DNA of 64,000 nucleotides, taken from NCBI RefSeq assembly GCF_041260155.1, contig NC_091944.1, positions 17,767,772-17,831,771 on the forward strand. The letters run 5' to 3'. Every line of letters begins with the position of its first letter. The stretch's first letter is position 1. The notes below the pieces were generated by a model, which was not told where the DNA came from, made no database searches, and was given only the letters and a program-made list of their open reading frames with translations. The DNA is from Ptychodera flava (taxonomy: Eukaryota; Hemichordata; Enteropneusta; Ptychoderidae). Below are positions 25,274-37,339 of this stretch, piece after piece. The position numbers and the translations under genes are program-made.

Positions 25274-25369
25274 TTAACCCTGTCACCCCCATTTTCTTCT
25301 TTAGACGGTCCAAGTTTACCACTGAAAACAATGGGATTGGTTCAAACCACTGTGGTGAAAGGGTTAATT
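25274..25369. mobile_element. TTAA-flanked short inverted-repeat element
   Basis: TTAACCCTGTCACC on the left mirrors GGTGAAAGGGTTAA on the right, and TTAA is present at both borders. The ends resemble the CCCTTTG palindromes at 1738 and 18951, but the interior differs. Confidence 0.55.
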
Positions 25370-26252
25370 TGTATCTGCACAAAGGGTGAAATACTACCTA
25401 CTATAAGCGATCGCTGTGTGTGGTGAATTCATGACTGGCCGAGTGCTGTCAGGCCAGTGTTGTGTTACACTGGCTGAAAATTCTGTGCCATTGCTAAGGG
25501 GCAGTGGATAATTACTGGTAAGACGAATTCATTACGAATGAAACTATTTGTGTTGTGGGGAGAGGGGTATAGCTTTTATTTCAATTGTTCTGCACAATTT
25601 GCAAAAAAAAAACAATACGACACAATCACACCATGGAAATAGCGTATAGGTGTGATACTATATTACAGTTCAGGTTTTGTTTTCATCTGTTTGTTGTTAA
25701 AAAATCTAACAGCCTATTAAAGATGATATTTTGCCATCAAATTTGTGCACTGGCTATACTCATGTTTTAAAGAAGTGGTTGTATGTCTATCATTATGAGT
25801 TTTGATTGCCAAGCACGTTTTAAATACCCGCAGTCCCTAAGTGAAGTAAAACGACGAAAATTAGACAAACTGCCATCAACAGTCCAGGAATAACACTTAA
25901 AAGTTCCATATGGGACAAAAGTATTGTGAGTTCTACTTTATGAATGGGTTTTGACAAAAATGATTCTATGTACCAATGGTGTCAAAATTCATAAAAACAT
26001 AGATTTTTGTTTTCAATGAGAACAGATGAAAACTACAGAGAACAGACTGGCAGCAAAACTTTTACATTAAACCTTTGATGTTTTCCTTAAATTGAATAGG
26101 CCTTTATGATCCTGTTTGCGAAACTGAATTAATTGTGATGTAATATGCATGTATATCTTGAACCGCACATACACAAAGATACCTTTAATTGAAATTTTAC
26201 AATTCATCAGATACGCGTTTAGGCCTTTGCAAAAGCCATAGACCTGTGTTAT

Positions 26253-26732
26253 GGCCTTGTCACACCGTGACAATTTAGCCAGCATACCCTGACATATCAA
26301 AATTTCCCTAAAACGCTGGCTTGCTGAACTAACAATGTATTTTTCAAGTTTGGGCATATACATAGTGTATTCATAACATACTCATAGGTTAAAAATATGG
26401 TTTGGGTACGCTAGACAATTATCTTGACACATTTTGACTTATGAGTAACTTACAAGTAACTTGTGTGAACGTGTGAACAAGCACATAATCTACCTACAAC
26501 TTATGGCCGGCGTGTGCAGGACGTACAAACCATACACTGGCAAATGTCGAAAAGTTTTGTGCATGCACAAATTCGATGACTTCACTGTACTATGACGTAT
26601 ATCAGTATACTTCAGCGTGCTCTAAACTTATACACAACTTATTCATAATGTATTTGACGTACGCCCAGTGTATTCACCAAATTTTTCATAGGTTGGCATA
26701 CGCCGGCTAAGTCGTCATGGTGTGACAGGGCC
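26253..26732. mobile_element. 480-bp DNA transposon with about 35-bp TIRs
   Basis: The left end GGCCTTGTCACACCGTGACA (continuing ATTTAGCCAGCATA) mirrors the right end (CGCCGGCTAAGTCGTCATGG then TGTGACAGGGCC). There is no coding capacity. It directly abuts the next element. Confidence 0.8.
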
Positions 26733-26734
26733 TT

Positions 26735-27175
26735 CAGTGTTGCAGCCAGGACGCGCCCTTGCGACAATATTCCAAAAACAGAACCCATTGTCCCGCATTC
26801 TTGAGTTCTGCGGGTCACCTAGCTTGGGCGCATGCATGAGTCGACTATGTTGAGACTGCAAGTAATATCTATTGCTGACGATGGCCTTAACTTGTTTTGC
26901 ACGATTAGTTTGAGGCTTATATTTAAGTAATTGGTACTTAATATGATAACTTGTTTGCAGTCAGAATAAGCTCTGATTGCCTGAAATTCAAGCTCAGCGA
27001 CGTGGTCAAGTACCGGTAATCTTGAATTTTGTTTTATGAAACTAATTTATCACATAAGAATACAAAATTGATTGATAACTGACATACGTTGTCCCCAAAA
27101 TATTAAAATGTCCCCCAAAATAAATGTTAGCGGGACACAGTGTCCCCTCCTTTGGAATTCCTGGCTGCAACACTG
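26735..27175. mobile_element. 441-bp DNA transposon with 17-bp TIRs
   Basis: CAGTGTTGCAGCCAGGA at the left mirrors TCCTGGCTGCAACACTG at the right exactly. The interior contains GCGGGACACAGTGTCCC. It is non-coding and sits 2 bp from the preceding element, so one may have inserted at the border of the other. Confidence 0.8.
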
Positions 27176-27838
27176 GGCCATTAGTATGAGTTTTGTGGAT
27201 GGCTAGGCTCCCACACTTCTTACTGAAAATTGAAAGATTGCCTCTTCCTAGGACTGTTTGGATGTTGAACTTAGGACCCATAACTAACATAGGTTGGGTT
27301 TTTTTGCAGATATGTACATGTAGAGAAATTGTTTTATTGAAGATCTTTCTCATTTACTCTTTTCCACAAATTACAATGCTATCAGAAGGTCTCACTACAA
27401 TATATCAATGGATTGTTTTGCATTTGCTCTTGGGGTCCTTACTTAAAAATGACAAAAAAGGGACAAAATTTTTTTCTTTATTTTTCACCTGTCCTGTACG
27501 ACTGCTGTATCTTTAGAGGGAAATATTCCAGAGAGTGCAGTTTCAATGGATTTGAAATCTGATAGAAAACAAAGTGTGGAGTGAATAGGTATAAATTTTA
27601 GAGCTGTGAATCTGCCAAGTCACAGAGCATATTCCTCTAAGACACTCTTTTGTTGTTTTGTTGTTTCATTTTGTAATTAGACTTCAGATGTCACTTCACC
27701 AACAGACCTCAAGTAAAATTTGATTTTTCAGTAATAAGACTGTTACGACAATATTTTTATCCATGTCACCATGAGCAAACTGCCCACTGTCTCTGGACTG
27801 TTTTGTTGGTCCCTATTTATGAGGGAAAGCCTCGATCT

Positions 27839-28050
27839 TAACCTTTTGAGTGCTGTAATTTATCCCACCGAAATTTTTGTGCAACATTTTACATTTTTTC
27901 GTAATTCTTTTGACAATTTTGGACCAAATGGGCAGCGTTTTCTATGGGCTACAGTTTTGGATCAAAATTTTAGGAAAAATAAATAAAAATATTCACGACT
28001 GATAAAATTGTCTTTGTTATATTTTACAAAGGCAACAAAAGAGTTTTAAT
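27839..28050. repeat. AT-rich dispersed repeat, copy 2
   Basis: It starts TAACCTTTTGAGTGCTG and shares an interior (TTTTGGACCAAATGGGCA) with 20985-21196. The right border is unclear. Confidence 0.5.
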
Positions 28051-28234
28051 GCCAGTTTAACAACCAGGGACTTTGATGGCCTGGTGAACCATACTACATT
28101 GGCCTATGCCAATAAGTAATAAACATACTTTTCGATGGATACAATGGTTTGCAGGTCTTGCCAGGAGATCTCTTGACCTCCTTTTGTGGGGCAAATGACA
28201 ACCTTCTGTCTAAAATCCATGTACTCAGGCGATT

Positions 28235-28702
28235 AAGCCTAGAAAAATAAAAAGTTTGTTTCTCATCCTAGATATATTGCAAAAATGATGTGGTGACGCC
28301 GGTTTTTTTTGTCTCAACTTTTTTTTATTCTTCAACCAACAAGAACACGCAAAAAACATGAAAACAACACAGGAATGAATGCAGAGATAAATGCACAGCA
28401 GTGTTGCTTTAGTATTTTTATATACCATGTAGCAACATTTCTGCGGTTTGAATTTTACTGCAACGCAAAGTTATGACAGCTTAATATAACGTGTCCAGTT
28501 CTGAATGGAATGTTAGTGTCACTGAGTTAATTTGTTTACAGTTCTGTTTTATACAGAACTGTGTTATGCACTATCGTCACATATTTTTGCTTTTATTTTT
28601 CATTTTATTTGCTCATGAGCAGAAAAAAGGTTGACACAGTGGGTCTGAATTGACGCGAGCGAGAATGAGAAACAAACTTTTTATTTTTCTTGGCCTATTA
28701 TG
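28235..28702. mobile_element. About 470-bp element with 35-bp TIRs
   Basis: Left arm TAGAAAAATAAAAAGTTTGT then TTCTCATCC; right arm GAATGAGAAACAAACTTTTT then ATTTTTCTTGGCC. The arms match over about 35 bp with few differences. No ORF. Confidence 0.7.
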
Positions 28703-28949
28703 AATTGTCTTTCTGCAAAAATCACGAAAATGCTTTTACTTTTCTGAGAGACATGTTGCTTACACTGACTGTTTGAATGCGCACAAAATTGTTGTCAGTA
28801 ATCCAACAGAACAAATGAAAACACGATGAATACTGATGGTGCACTGTTAGTGCAGGAAACAACAGGAAAGAAGTTTCACTGTAAACAATAACCTAGACCC
28901 TGGAATAGCGCTGTTCGCAAATGACGTAAATTTTTCTTTTTATTGATAT

Positions 28950-29165
28950 ACAAAAATAAATATTTGTCTGCATTTTCCGCAAGAATGGCGAAAATAAAAC
29001 CTGCTAGCGTTACAACGGATACTAAAAAGGCACACTAATTTATGGTTCAGACTACAAGCTGCACCAACAGTCACACATGCAAAAATAAACTTTGTCCAAA
29101 TTTCAAGCAGCAGTGTCCGATGTCGCACACGTGCAGCTATATTTAGTAACAAACCTGAAAGCGCA
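28950..29165. repeat. Dispersed repeat, copy 1 (inverted copy at 42703-42950)
   Basis: Shared landmarks with the other copy, in opposite orientation, are AAAATAAATATTTGTCTGCA, CATGCAAAAATAAACTTTGT, the phrase TGTCCGATGTCGCACACGTG and AACAAACCTGAA. No coding signal. Family unknown. Confidence 0.65.
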
Positions 29166-29194
29166 AACAGAGCTATTGCAAAATGTCCCATTCA

Positions 29195-29550
29195 GGTAGA
29201 ATGCGCCTTAGGGACAGATATTTGAACTCTCAAATTTTTCTAATCCTTTTCTGGTCTGCTACTTGTGAGGGCTAATTTTGACTCTCTTGGAGAAAGTAAA
29301 GCTTTCACATCTTGGTTTTGTGAACGTTGAAAACTTATTCTTTCCCTATAGAGTTAACACAAGGATGGCGGCCATTTTGAATTTTAAATATCAGTATTAA
29401 AATATTGGGTAATTTTTTTCTCTAGTTCTAAAATGTGTATGATGATCCCCTTACTTTTTATTCATGATTTGGTATGAACTTGGTTTAAAGTTTCCTTGGG
29501 GAAAGTTTGAGCAAAAATTTGAGTGCTGCAGTTTCGAGAGGCATACTACC
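29195..29550 (+). mobile_element. TTAA/GGTAG MITE, copy 3
   Basis: Left end GGTAGAATGCGCCTTAGGG, right end GAGAGGCATACTACC. Flanks TTCA and TTAC are diverged from TTAA. The interior keeps GGATGGCGGCCATTTTGAA. Confidence 0.8.
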
Positions 29551-29972
29551 TTACAGACAGATTGTAAATGTATAAAGCGTAAAAAGAAATAAGTATCAGT
29601 GGGGACACTAAGCTTGTCCAAGTAATGATGCAGGATTTGATACATCAATAACTGTAGTACATTTGCACGAAGTTGCAGTTGGATTTACATTTCATGGTTG
29701 CTGTGCAAGCAGAAAGAAAAAACACAGGTTGGCGAAAATGTTATAAAAGTACTGAAAAATAACTTTGCATGTTGAAACTCCTGTCTTCTTTACAGCTACC
29801 ATGGAATGGATCTCTTCAACACTTGCAACACTTGACATCTGAAAGGTGTATCATTCCCCTACTTTGTAATAATAGAATAATCCAATTTACGTAAAAGATA
29901 TACAATATGAGGATGTTGATAAAAGTATGAAGCTTGAAATGTTATGTATGTATAAACTTGAGGTTTTGATAC

Positions 29973-31301
29973 TTAGGAAAGATCATACTGAGGGTAGTCA
30001 AGGAGAACGTAGTTTTTGAGATGTTCCGGAAGATACAAATGCTGAATGACGGCACGGCATCGTCCTCTAAGATAGCTGCGAATGCTACAGCGGCACAAAT
30101 GTAGCAGTTTTCTTGGTTCCTTGCCCATGGTCAGCAGTTGTTCGTAAAATGCGACCGCACTGTACGAGATGTCACTGGGAAGCTGCACAACGACGCTTTG
30201 GAGATCGATATGCGGGACGCTGTTTACAAGAAGCGCAACAACATCACTTAAATACGTGGCTTGCGATCGTACCAAGCCAGCCTGCAGTGTGGCACCACAA
30301 AATTTGTTCATTATGGCTCCGTGGTTCACGATATTCTGGAAGCAGCGATAGACCGCCCTCACACGATCAGAATCGGGTTCTGCAAGATCTAGGCATTTGG
30401 CAAATACTGACAAATTCTTCACAGCAAAATCAAACGGAGTCTCCCCATCATGGTTGGTTGCATTGATGTCCTCAACCTTATCAAGTAGGTAGGTAATAAT
30501 GCTCATTTTACCATGACGACAGGCGTAATGTAATGAAGTGTTGCCCTTTGAACTTTTAATATTGGGGTCTGCTCCGCTTTCACACAGCGCTTGAACTGCA
30601 TTGACTGAAGACCTGAAAGCTGCATATGATAGTGCCGTATTGCCGTGAATGTCCTGTTTGTTGATGTCTGGATCATACTTAAGAAGCGTTAGCACATGTT
30701 GGTGTTGGGCATCTCGGTCAAACATTGCGGCATAATGCAATGCCGTGCGGTCAAGATCGTCCACCTTTCTGATGTTGGCCCCGTACTTGATCAGGCATTC
30801 CACAATTTCAGCATCAAAGTTCCAGCCAACGACCATATTCAGGAGTGATCCGCGAGCACTTGTTATACCGGGATACTCGACCACTGCGCCCGCTTCCAGG
30901 AGGAGACGAACGCTTTTCACATACCTTAGGTCCTTGTGGAGCATATTGTACATGTAAGCGTTGCTGACCGCCAAGTAAAGAGGCTGGTAGTCATAGAAAC
31001 TAGAGTCACTAAGGTGAAAGTTCACCTGAGCTCCCTGATTCAGCAAAAACTGTATGCACTGCCAGCTACCCCAAGCAGCTGCCACGTGAAGTGGCGTTAC
31101 CTCGATAGCATTCTGTATATTGTCTTCATGGACGCACGAAAAGCAGCTGCGATTTCCCACCTTGATTTTCAAGCTCACTGTGATTATGTCATCGTTTACA
31201 AGAGCCTCAAGTCTCTCGATTTCATCCTCCTTGCAGATTGTAAACACCTGCCTTTGAAGAGTTATGTATGGATGGGCTGGAATCAGGCTCATCATCAGCA
31301 T
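29973..31301 (-). CDS. Ankyrin-repeat SOCS-box protein (ASB-like), single exon
   Basis: The 442-residue protein is encoded by one uninterrupted frame. Ankyrin repeats start with TPLHVAAAWGSWQCIQFLLN near residue 67 and continue through about seven units to HDGETPFDFAV near residue 285; the clearest are RTALHYAAMFDRD, NTALSYAAFRSSVNAV and NTSLHYACRHGKM. The last 45 residues form a SOCS box: BC-box-like LLHLCRCSIRSYL and cullin-box-like LPEHLKNYVLLD. By family, ASB proteins bind Elongin B/C and CUL5 and recruit ubiquitylation substrates through the ankyrin stack. The start at 31301 was chosen as the first Met; Met3 or Met4 are alternatives, and a spliced upstream exon cannot be ruled out. Human ASB genes usually have several exons, so an intronless copy may be an old retrocopy. 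The exact orthologue is not assigned. Confidence 0.88.
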   Translation of the reverse strand: MLMMSLIPAHPYITLQRQVFTICKEDEIERLEALVNDDIITVSLKIKVGNRSCFSCVHEDNIQNAIEVTPLHVAAAWGSWQCIQFLLNQGAQVNFHLSDSSFYDYQPLYLAVSNAYMYNMLHKDLRYVKSVRLLLEAGAVVEYPGITSARGSLLNMVVGWNFDAEIVECLIKYGANIRKVDDLDRTALHYAAMFDRDAQHQHVLTLLKYDPDINKQDIHGNTALSYAAFRSSVNAVQALCESGADPNIKSSKGNTSLHYACRHGKMSIITYLLDKVEDINATNHDGETPFDFAVKNLSVFAKCLDLAEPDSDRVRAVYRCFQNIVNHGAIMNKFCGATLQAGLVRSQATYLSDVVALLVNSVPHIDLQSVVVQLPSDISYSAVAFYEQLLTMGKEPRKLLHLCRCSIRSYLRGRCRAVIQHLYLPEHLKNYVLLDYPQYDLS

Positions 31302-33709
31302 TCATTTCAAATCTTTGCTATTCACCCAACACAGCTAAATTATGATGTACTGATGTTCACCTAAAGAAAATATCAAAAATACATTATGAGTTTGGTCTAT
31401 TATCACCATTAAAGTAAATTGCTATTTTTAACACCTTGAACCCTAATCCTGCCAGAAAGTATCACTTGCCTATCAGCCAAGTCAGTAAAAAATGGTATTG
31501 AGCCAAATCTCAATGTGTTTTCCTTACTTAGCTTGGTATACGCGTATGTTATGGTAGGTCTAGTCAGTAAATATCATATTGACAGTATTCTCTTTTCAGG
31601 AGCATTCAAAACTTCAAGTCTTTGTTATAATGATATGATATGGGACATGTTATGCCCCGATGGTTTTAACCAACTTTGACCTGATGGTGATATATGAACT
31701 TGGCTGGGTAAGGGTTAAAGATGCTGTTTTGATACAATTGGTTAATATTTGACCTTACAATATTATGCAGATCTTATTAAATTGATTTATAAAATTGATA
31801 AAATAAACATGGCAATTTCACTTTACAAACAGCTGTGCAGAAAATTGTTGTAATTCACCAGTAGATAATTTTGACATTTTTCGCCAAATAAGGAATATTA
31901 TGTTAGTGGATTATTATACTTGAAAAGGTAAATTTTCACAAACACTAGCAAATATTTCTGACACTGCATCATAATTTTTGTCAAAGATCATCTGATTCAA
32001 TAATTCCTGTTTCAGATTTTGCACTTGGCATTCTTGCCAATGAGAAAACATAACACCAGAGTGGAGGTACAATGCACATGAGACACACAACTTGATATGA
32101 TTCAGTGTTTTTGCTAACAGCAGTAAGCAGGTAAATGTTACCAGGGTTCCCCTGTCATTTTACTTACTGGGGTTCCCCTTGGTATATCAATGCAATCAGA
32201 TACGAGGACAGCACTGGGGTTCCAAAATCACTTACTAATATTCCCCAACCTTAGCAAAAACACTTTGGTTAATGATAAGCACAGATGTCTCCATACTCTT
32301 TGCATTAATTCCTCCAATACATTTCACACATATAGAATAACCTGATTCAAAATCGTTTCAGAGAGGGTGCAAAAATTTGATCAAAAATTTGATGAGAAAC
32401 CATTACTATTGCTGCCATTACTATTGCTTACTGTATATGGGGTACGTTCTCTGACAAGAATAAAATCAGTTCATTACACACATCAAATTAGACTTGAAAA
32501 TTGATTGGACACCAGCTGTAACTTTTGATGACATTTTCATTATTTTTGTTCTGTAAAAGAAGGTCATTACCAAATATTTACCGATATTAAATTAACATGT
32601 CACTGGATTTAACAGACTGCAATATCAAACACAGATGCAATTGTAAAACAACATCAACGTTTATCAAAATATTGGTCGTTAGAAGCCAATTTCACAAGCA
32701 TGGGGGATTCTATATTTTCTTACAAACCTACAGGCATAATGAGCACCATTACAGTGTACAGGATATAATAGGGCTTTAAAGTTTCATTTGATTCATTCAA
32801 TTGAATTATTTCAAGTATTATATTGTCTTTAGAACAGTTTCTCGTTCTACTTCAAAGAATTCCAAAATCAAGACAGCAAGTGTGAAACGGCATGTTAAAT
32901 GCATTTTCACAAATGCATGTGTAAAAATGCATGTTTGCTCATCACTAAATCAGCCTTTCTGAACACTGTATATTAATGGATATTTTTTCAAAATACACAT
33001 TGAAAGACTACTGTTCACTGAATCCACTAAAGTGAACGTAACTGTGAAACCATTCTTTAATGACCTTTTGGACTAAATCTAAATAAAATCCTTTTGAGCT
33101 TAAAGGGCATGTATGAAGCAACTGCAAAAACTGTTTCTCAGAAGATCTTTTGACTAAGCTAAGAAGCAGGTCACTAGGGGTTGTGAGGTTGATGTCTGTA
33201 AAAGCCAGTTAGCATGACCTTTCAAGCTATGGCTGGTCCATTCTTATCAGTAGGGGGGGGGAGGCAGGCATTGCTGGGACTGGGGCTTGGGGTGTTACAT
33301 GGCTAGGATGCTGACTTTCCACCTACTACGATTGACTATGTTGATGATAAGATCGGTATTTGATTAATGATGATTTGTAACATAAAACCACATGACCAAA
33401 TGGGTCTGCAGGCCAGACTAGAATATCCATTATGCCTCGATGTGAGTGCAAATCAGTGCATTGATTTGAATAGGAACATCCGGAATGTTAGAGGGCCGGT
33501 TTCCATGTTTACCTGGTCCAGTGAAGCCCTTCGACATTTCGACGTCAAACTAGACGCTTAACACTAGATGTAAAATATCCATGTGCGCTGCTATTTTGAC
33601 TTTCGTTAAAATCTGTTTGATGCTGGTCGATAATGGTAAAATTGTTTGAAAAGGCCCTGCATGTAACTAAATGCCATATAGCATTAACTGTGAAGAGGCA
33701 TGTAATAAA
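31302..33709. other. Intergenic DNA with a probable CCCTAATCC-ended MITE
   Basis: Between about 31437 and 31722 the ends GAACCCTAATCCTGCC and GGCTGGGTAAGGGTTAA are imperfect inverted repeats with TTGA/TTAA at the borders, suggesting a 285-bp MITE. No gene was seen in the rest. Confidence 0.4.
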
Positions 33710-33831
33710 AATATTATTGCCTGAATACATGGGTTTATGTGCCCTCACAGCAGGAGACAATTTGCCCTCCTGGCGTTGGGCAAATTGTCACCTGCTCTCG
33801 GACACATAAACCCATATATTCAGGCAATAAT
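33710..33831. mobile_element. Large hairpin element 2
   Basis: A 122-bp near-palindrome. The left arm ATATTATTGCCTGAATACAT then GGGTTTATGTGCC mirrors GGACACATAAACCCATATAT then TCAGGCAATAATAT. The inner arms CAGGAGACAATTTGCCC and GGGCAAATTGTCACCTG also pair. Confidence 0.75.
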
Positions 33832-34091
33832 ATATAATGTATGATATAGCTCTGCCAAACTTGTGTCGTCATGATTACATACAGGCATATTTCTTCCACT
33901 TTATCTTCAATTAACGTCATTCTCAGTCTTCTTTCACCATATTTTGGTCTTTACTGTATGTAACAGACAAAAAAGCCTTTCATGTTAAATGTAACGTCAG
34001 TGATTTGGACGTTGTTGCTCCTACTAGTCCCACACTACGTAATTTTTACACGTATTAACGTACATAATAAGTATCGTTATCCTGACAAGAG

Positions 34092-34190
34092 TTGCCTAGA
34101 CCTTATGCGTCGCTTTATACGGCCTCCGTGCCTCCAACACCGTGGGGTTGGGGGCACGGAGGCCGTACGCGACGTATAGGGTCTAGGCAA
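34092..34190. mobile_element. Large hairpin element 3 with 8-bp target duplication
   Basis: A 99-bp element begins TTGCCTAGACC and ends GGTCTAGGCAA, with inner arms ACGGCCTCCGTGCC and GGCACGGAGGCCGT. GACAAGAG flanks both sides (34084-34091 and 34191-34198) as an exact 8-bp target duplication, consistent with hAT-type insertion. Confidence 0.82.
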
Positions 34191-34889
34191 GACAAGAGGG
34201 AAAGTTTAAAATGAGTGACTTTGTCCCTGAGGAAGACTATTATTTCAAAATTAAAACGGAAAGTACGTCCTACCGTATATACACTGTGCGCCAAGGTGCC
34301 TTCCGTGCGACAGTTTACAGTACAAGCGACTTTTAGGTCAAGGACGAATATGTTTATCGTTCACACGATCAGAGGGTTCAGATTAGCACAATTCACAACA
34401 AACTGGATGTATTACAAGAGCCGATATCTTTGTCGACGATTTTCTGGCGGTATTAAAACTGGAGTCTGTCTTCCACATGAAAAAGACTGACGGAGAGTCC
34501 GAAATGAGCCGTTTTTCCAAAGGCGTAGGCACGTTGGTAGCTAGCTGCGTGCTATGACACTGTTGCTGCACTGTGACTTACATTTGCGAAACGTCCTTGC
34601 GACTTAGCATCTAAATTGGAATCAGATTGTGTGACGTTTTGAAATACCGAGACGCGCGTGATTCTGATTCCAATGCAAACATCACGTCTTCTGATTGTGC
34701 CATGTGACCTCTGTGTAACTTGTACAGAATCACAGACAAGGAGAAAACTGCACCGATGAAAAATTTCTTTACAATGTTCAGAAGATCGGGAAAACAAAGA
34801 GTCTGATCCATCTTTGATATTGTCGAGAAAAGTTTACATGCAAAACAACGCGAAATTTGTGACTTATTCGTTGGCAAACAGTGCAAAGG

Positions 34890-35000
34890 CCGGCTCACGG
34901 TCACGTGTGATCTATTCCGCTCTCGGACTATGCGCCCATAGGCGCCAATAGGCGCAGCGCATAGTGCGAGAGCGGAATAGATCGCACGTGACTGTGGCCG
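34890..35000. mobile_element. Large hairpin element 4
   Basis: A 111-bp near-palindrome. Arms CGGTCACGTGTGATCTATTC then CGCTCTCGGACTATGCGC pair with GCGCATAGTGCGAGAGCGGA then ATAGATCGCACGTGACTG. No clear target duplication. Confidence 0.75.
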
Positions 35001-35783
35001 AATGTATTGCCGCTTCGGTTAGTCTCCCTCCCCGTGGGGGGGGGGGCATGCCGGGCACTGTCATAGGCATAGTATACTCATATATACCTCAGTTTTTAAA
35101 TCCTTTCACCTCATCATTGACAAAGGAAAATGTATACTTTTGACGCCAGTTTTTTAGTAGGCCTACTCCAGTGAGTACAATTTTTAACCCCTATCTAAGC
35201 ACTTTTTTACCTACCAGTTTATAGAAAATGTTCAATTTTTGACATAACTAAGCTTATCCAGTCTGGCAAAAGACTTCTGACACCCCCATCCAAATTTGAC
35301 TAAAAATTACGGCACTACGTAAAGTCGAAAAGTTTAAGTAAAGAATCGGCATATCATATTTGATAGCTTCAAGTTTCATTTCATATCAAACGAAGAAGAA
35401 TGATGTGGTTACTTTTCAATATGGAATACAAGTATTTGATTTTGAATTGAGATATGAATAGCATTTTTTATCGAAATATTAAAATACACGGTGAAGTTTT
35501 GAAAAAGGACACGTTTTCCTATGTGATCACTGCAACACACAGCACAGTAGCGGCATGTATCTGCAATCAGCCTGAAACTGGAGTTGTTTTTTGCATCAAT
35601 TATAAATATACACATAGAAAAAAGTTGTTTTATTTAGGATTCAAGGAGAACAGAACACATTGTGCGTGCATGCTATTTTGAAGGTAATGTTAAAGTATAT
35701 GTTAAGTAATCATAAAAGGTAATCACCGAAAAAAAAACGTTGCAGAAGAGTGTATCAAGCGTTTCTTCAAGTTGTTATTCTCC

Positions 35784-35907
35784 TTAGGCCTAGTCTAGTC
35801 CCTGCCGAAGTACATGCCTTCGGAGATTTTTGGCCTTCACCCATGAGGCCAAAAATCCCGAAGGGCAAAAAAATATTCCGGCAGGGACTAGACTACCTTA
35901 GGCCTAA
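35784..35907. mobile_element. Large hairpin element 5
   Basis: A 124-bp near-palindrome with arms TTAGGCCTAGTCTAGTCCCT and AGGGACTAGACTACCTTAGG, and inner arms TTTTTGGCCT and AGGCCAAAAA. Unrelated in sequence to the other hairpins here. Confidence 0.75.
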
Positions 35908-36334
35908 TTGCCCTTGATTTCAGTGTGAGGTGATTTTTTTCGAACTGATTTACTCCAAGATTTATTAAAAGGGGCCGCATTTTGTTGAAATATTCTGGGA
36001 AAATGGTGTCTATGTAATTACACTTGAGCAAATTGGCACATCCATGTGCCCTTTCTGAGCTCTTTGAATCAATTTTGGAATTTATTGAAATAGGCCTATA
36101 TTTGGTCAGCCCAGTCCCCCAACCACTTACAGCCGTAGCCAACGCATATAAAATTTTCTCGAGGAACAAGGTACTTCGGATCGATCCTTGAGTCAGTGTT
36201 GAAATGTTGCGCCAAATATGGTGGGCACAGTGGTAGGGACTGCCTACTTTCCTTTTATTAGCGACCGCAAGTTCAGCAAAAATGTAGAAAAGGGTAAAAT
36301 TGAAATTTGGCTCAAGTTAAAGTTGGCTTATTAA

Positions 36335-36703
36335 GGTAGAATGCGCCTCAGGGATAGATATTCGGACCCTCAAGTGAACTTATATATATCTCTTTCACAA
36401 TTCTTTTCTGATCTACCACTTGTGGGGGTTCATTTTAAAGCTCTTGGCGTAAGAAAACTTTCCACCGTCTTAGTTTTCGAAAATCGAAACTTTTATTTTC
36501 CCCTATAGAGTTGCTACAGGGTTAGCGGCCATTTGGAATTTAAAATATCGGTAAATCTTGTTCATTTTTTTCTCTAGCCCCAAAATTTTCACCGTGACTA
36601 CGCGATTGTTATCCTTGACTTTGAAAGAGAATGGTTCAAATATTCCTTGAGAAAACTTTGAGCAAAAAAGTTTAATGCTTGCACTTTCGACGCACATACC
36701 ACC
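36335..36703 (+). mobile_element. TTAA/GGTAG MITE, copy 4
   Basis: Both flanks are TTAA. Left end GGTAGAATGCGCCTCAGGG, right end CGACGCACATACCACC. It abuts the TTA-repeat tail of a LINE. Confidence 0.85.
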
Positions 36704-36707
36704 TTAA

Positions 36708-36746
<39 letters not shown>

Positions 36747-37035
36747 CTTTATTTCAGGCCATAAACGCCCATAATAAAAAATAAATAGATGCATGAAAAT
36801 ATACAGAAGTTAAATATGAGCAAAAACTTAATAAAGAACTTTCTACAATGTTTCCAAAATGTAAAAGAAAACCATCATCGTAAAATATTCATAACATGAA
36901 GCAAAGAAAGTGACAAATTAAAATCACTCGGAAAACAATTTAATTGTACATAATTTGATCACGGTACTTAACGTTGTATCATTATTGTGCCTCCGTCTCC
37001 CCGCGGGTCGCCACGATGGCCACTGTTGACATTAT
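36708..37035 (-). mobile_element. LINE 3' end with (TAA)n tail
   Basis: Read on the minus strand, a possible ORF end (VFNFLATTCIMSTVAIVATR then GETEAQ and a stop near 36990) is followed by about 260 bp of AT-rich 3' UTR, the sequence GGCCTGAAATAAAGATT, and a tail of about 12 TAA units. A poly(A)-like signal running into a trinucleotide tail is typical of RTE/CR1-like non-LTR elements. The 5' part is absent, as expected for 5' truncation on insertion. The forward-strand ORF in this place is an antisense shadow. Confidence 0.6.
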
Positions 37036-37179
37036 GCATGTTGTAGCGAGGAAATTGAAAACCTTGTCTGATTCTGATTCTTGTTTCATTTCACGTATGT
37101 TTGTTTGCTCTTTCTCTTCTCCTAGCGTTCTCTCAATCTGGATCCACGGCTTAGAGTGTTATCCTCCGGTCTTCTCTTA

Positions 37180-37339
37180 ACCTGTATAACCAAGATCGTT
37201 GCTGCCCAGAGAACAAAAACAAGAGTTGCAGATGTGCGCGCTCATGACTCATGTCGGGATTTTGTTCCGACTCGACTCATCGTTCGCTGTTGCGTTGACA
37301 TCCAGTGTCGGAGTTTTGAACCAGCGCGCAGCGGTGAAG
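37180..37339 (+). promoter_or_regulatory. Probable CCDC174 promoter and 5' UTR exon
   Basis: A CpG-richer patch ends in a good splice donor (GGTGAAG|GTATGT at 37340). A matching acceptor with pyrimidine-rich sequence (TTGATTTCAG) lies about 85 bp before the CCDC174 start codon. A non-coding first exon is inferred; no transcript evidence is available here. Confidence 0.4.

Noticed and set aside
30113-31364. Plus-strand ORFs across the ankyrin/SOCS gene
   Set aside because: They are shadows of the minus-strand 442-codon gene.
36974-37180. Forward ORF beginning MYHYCASVSPRVATMATVDI as a possible first exon of CCDC174
   Set aside because: It lies antisense to what looks like a LINE 3' end with a TAA tail, and has no family resemblance.
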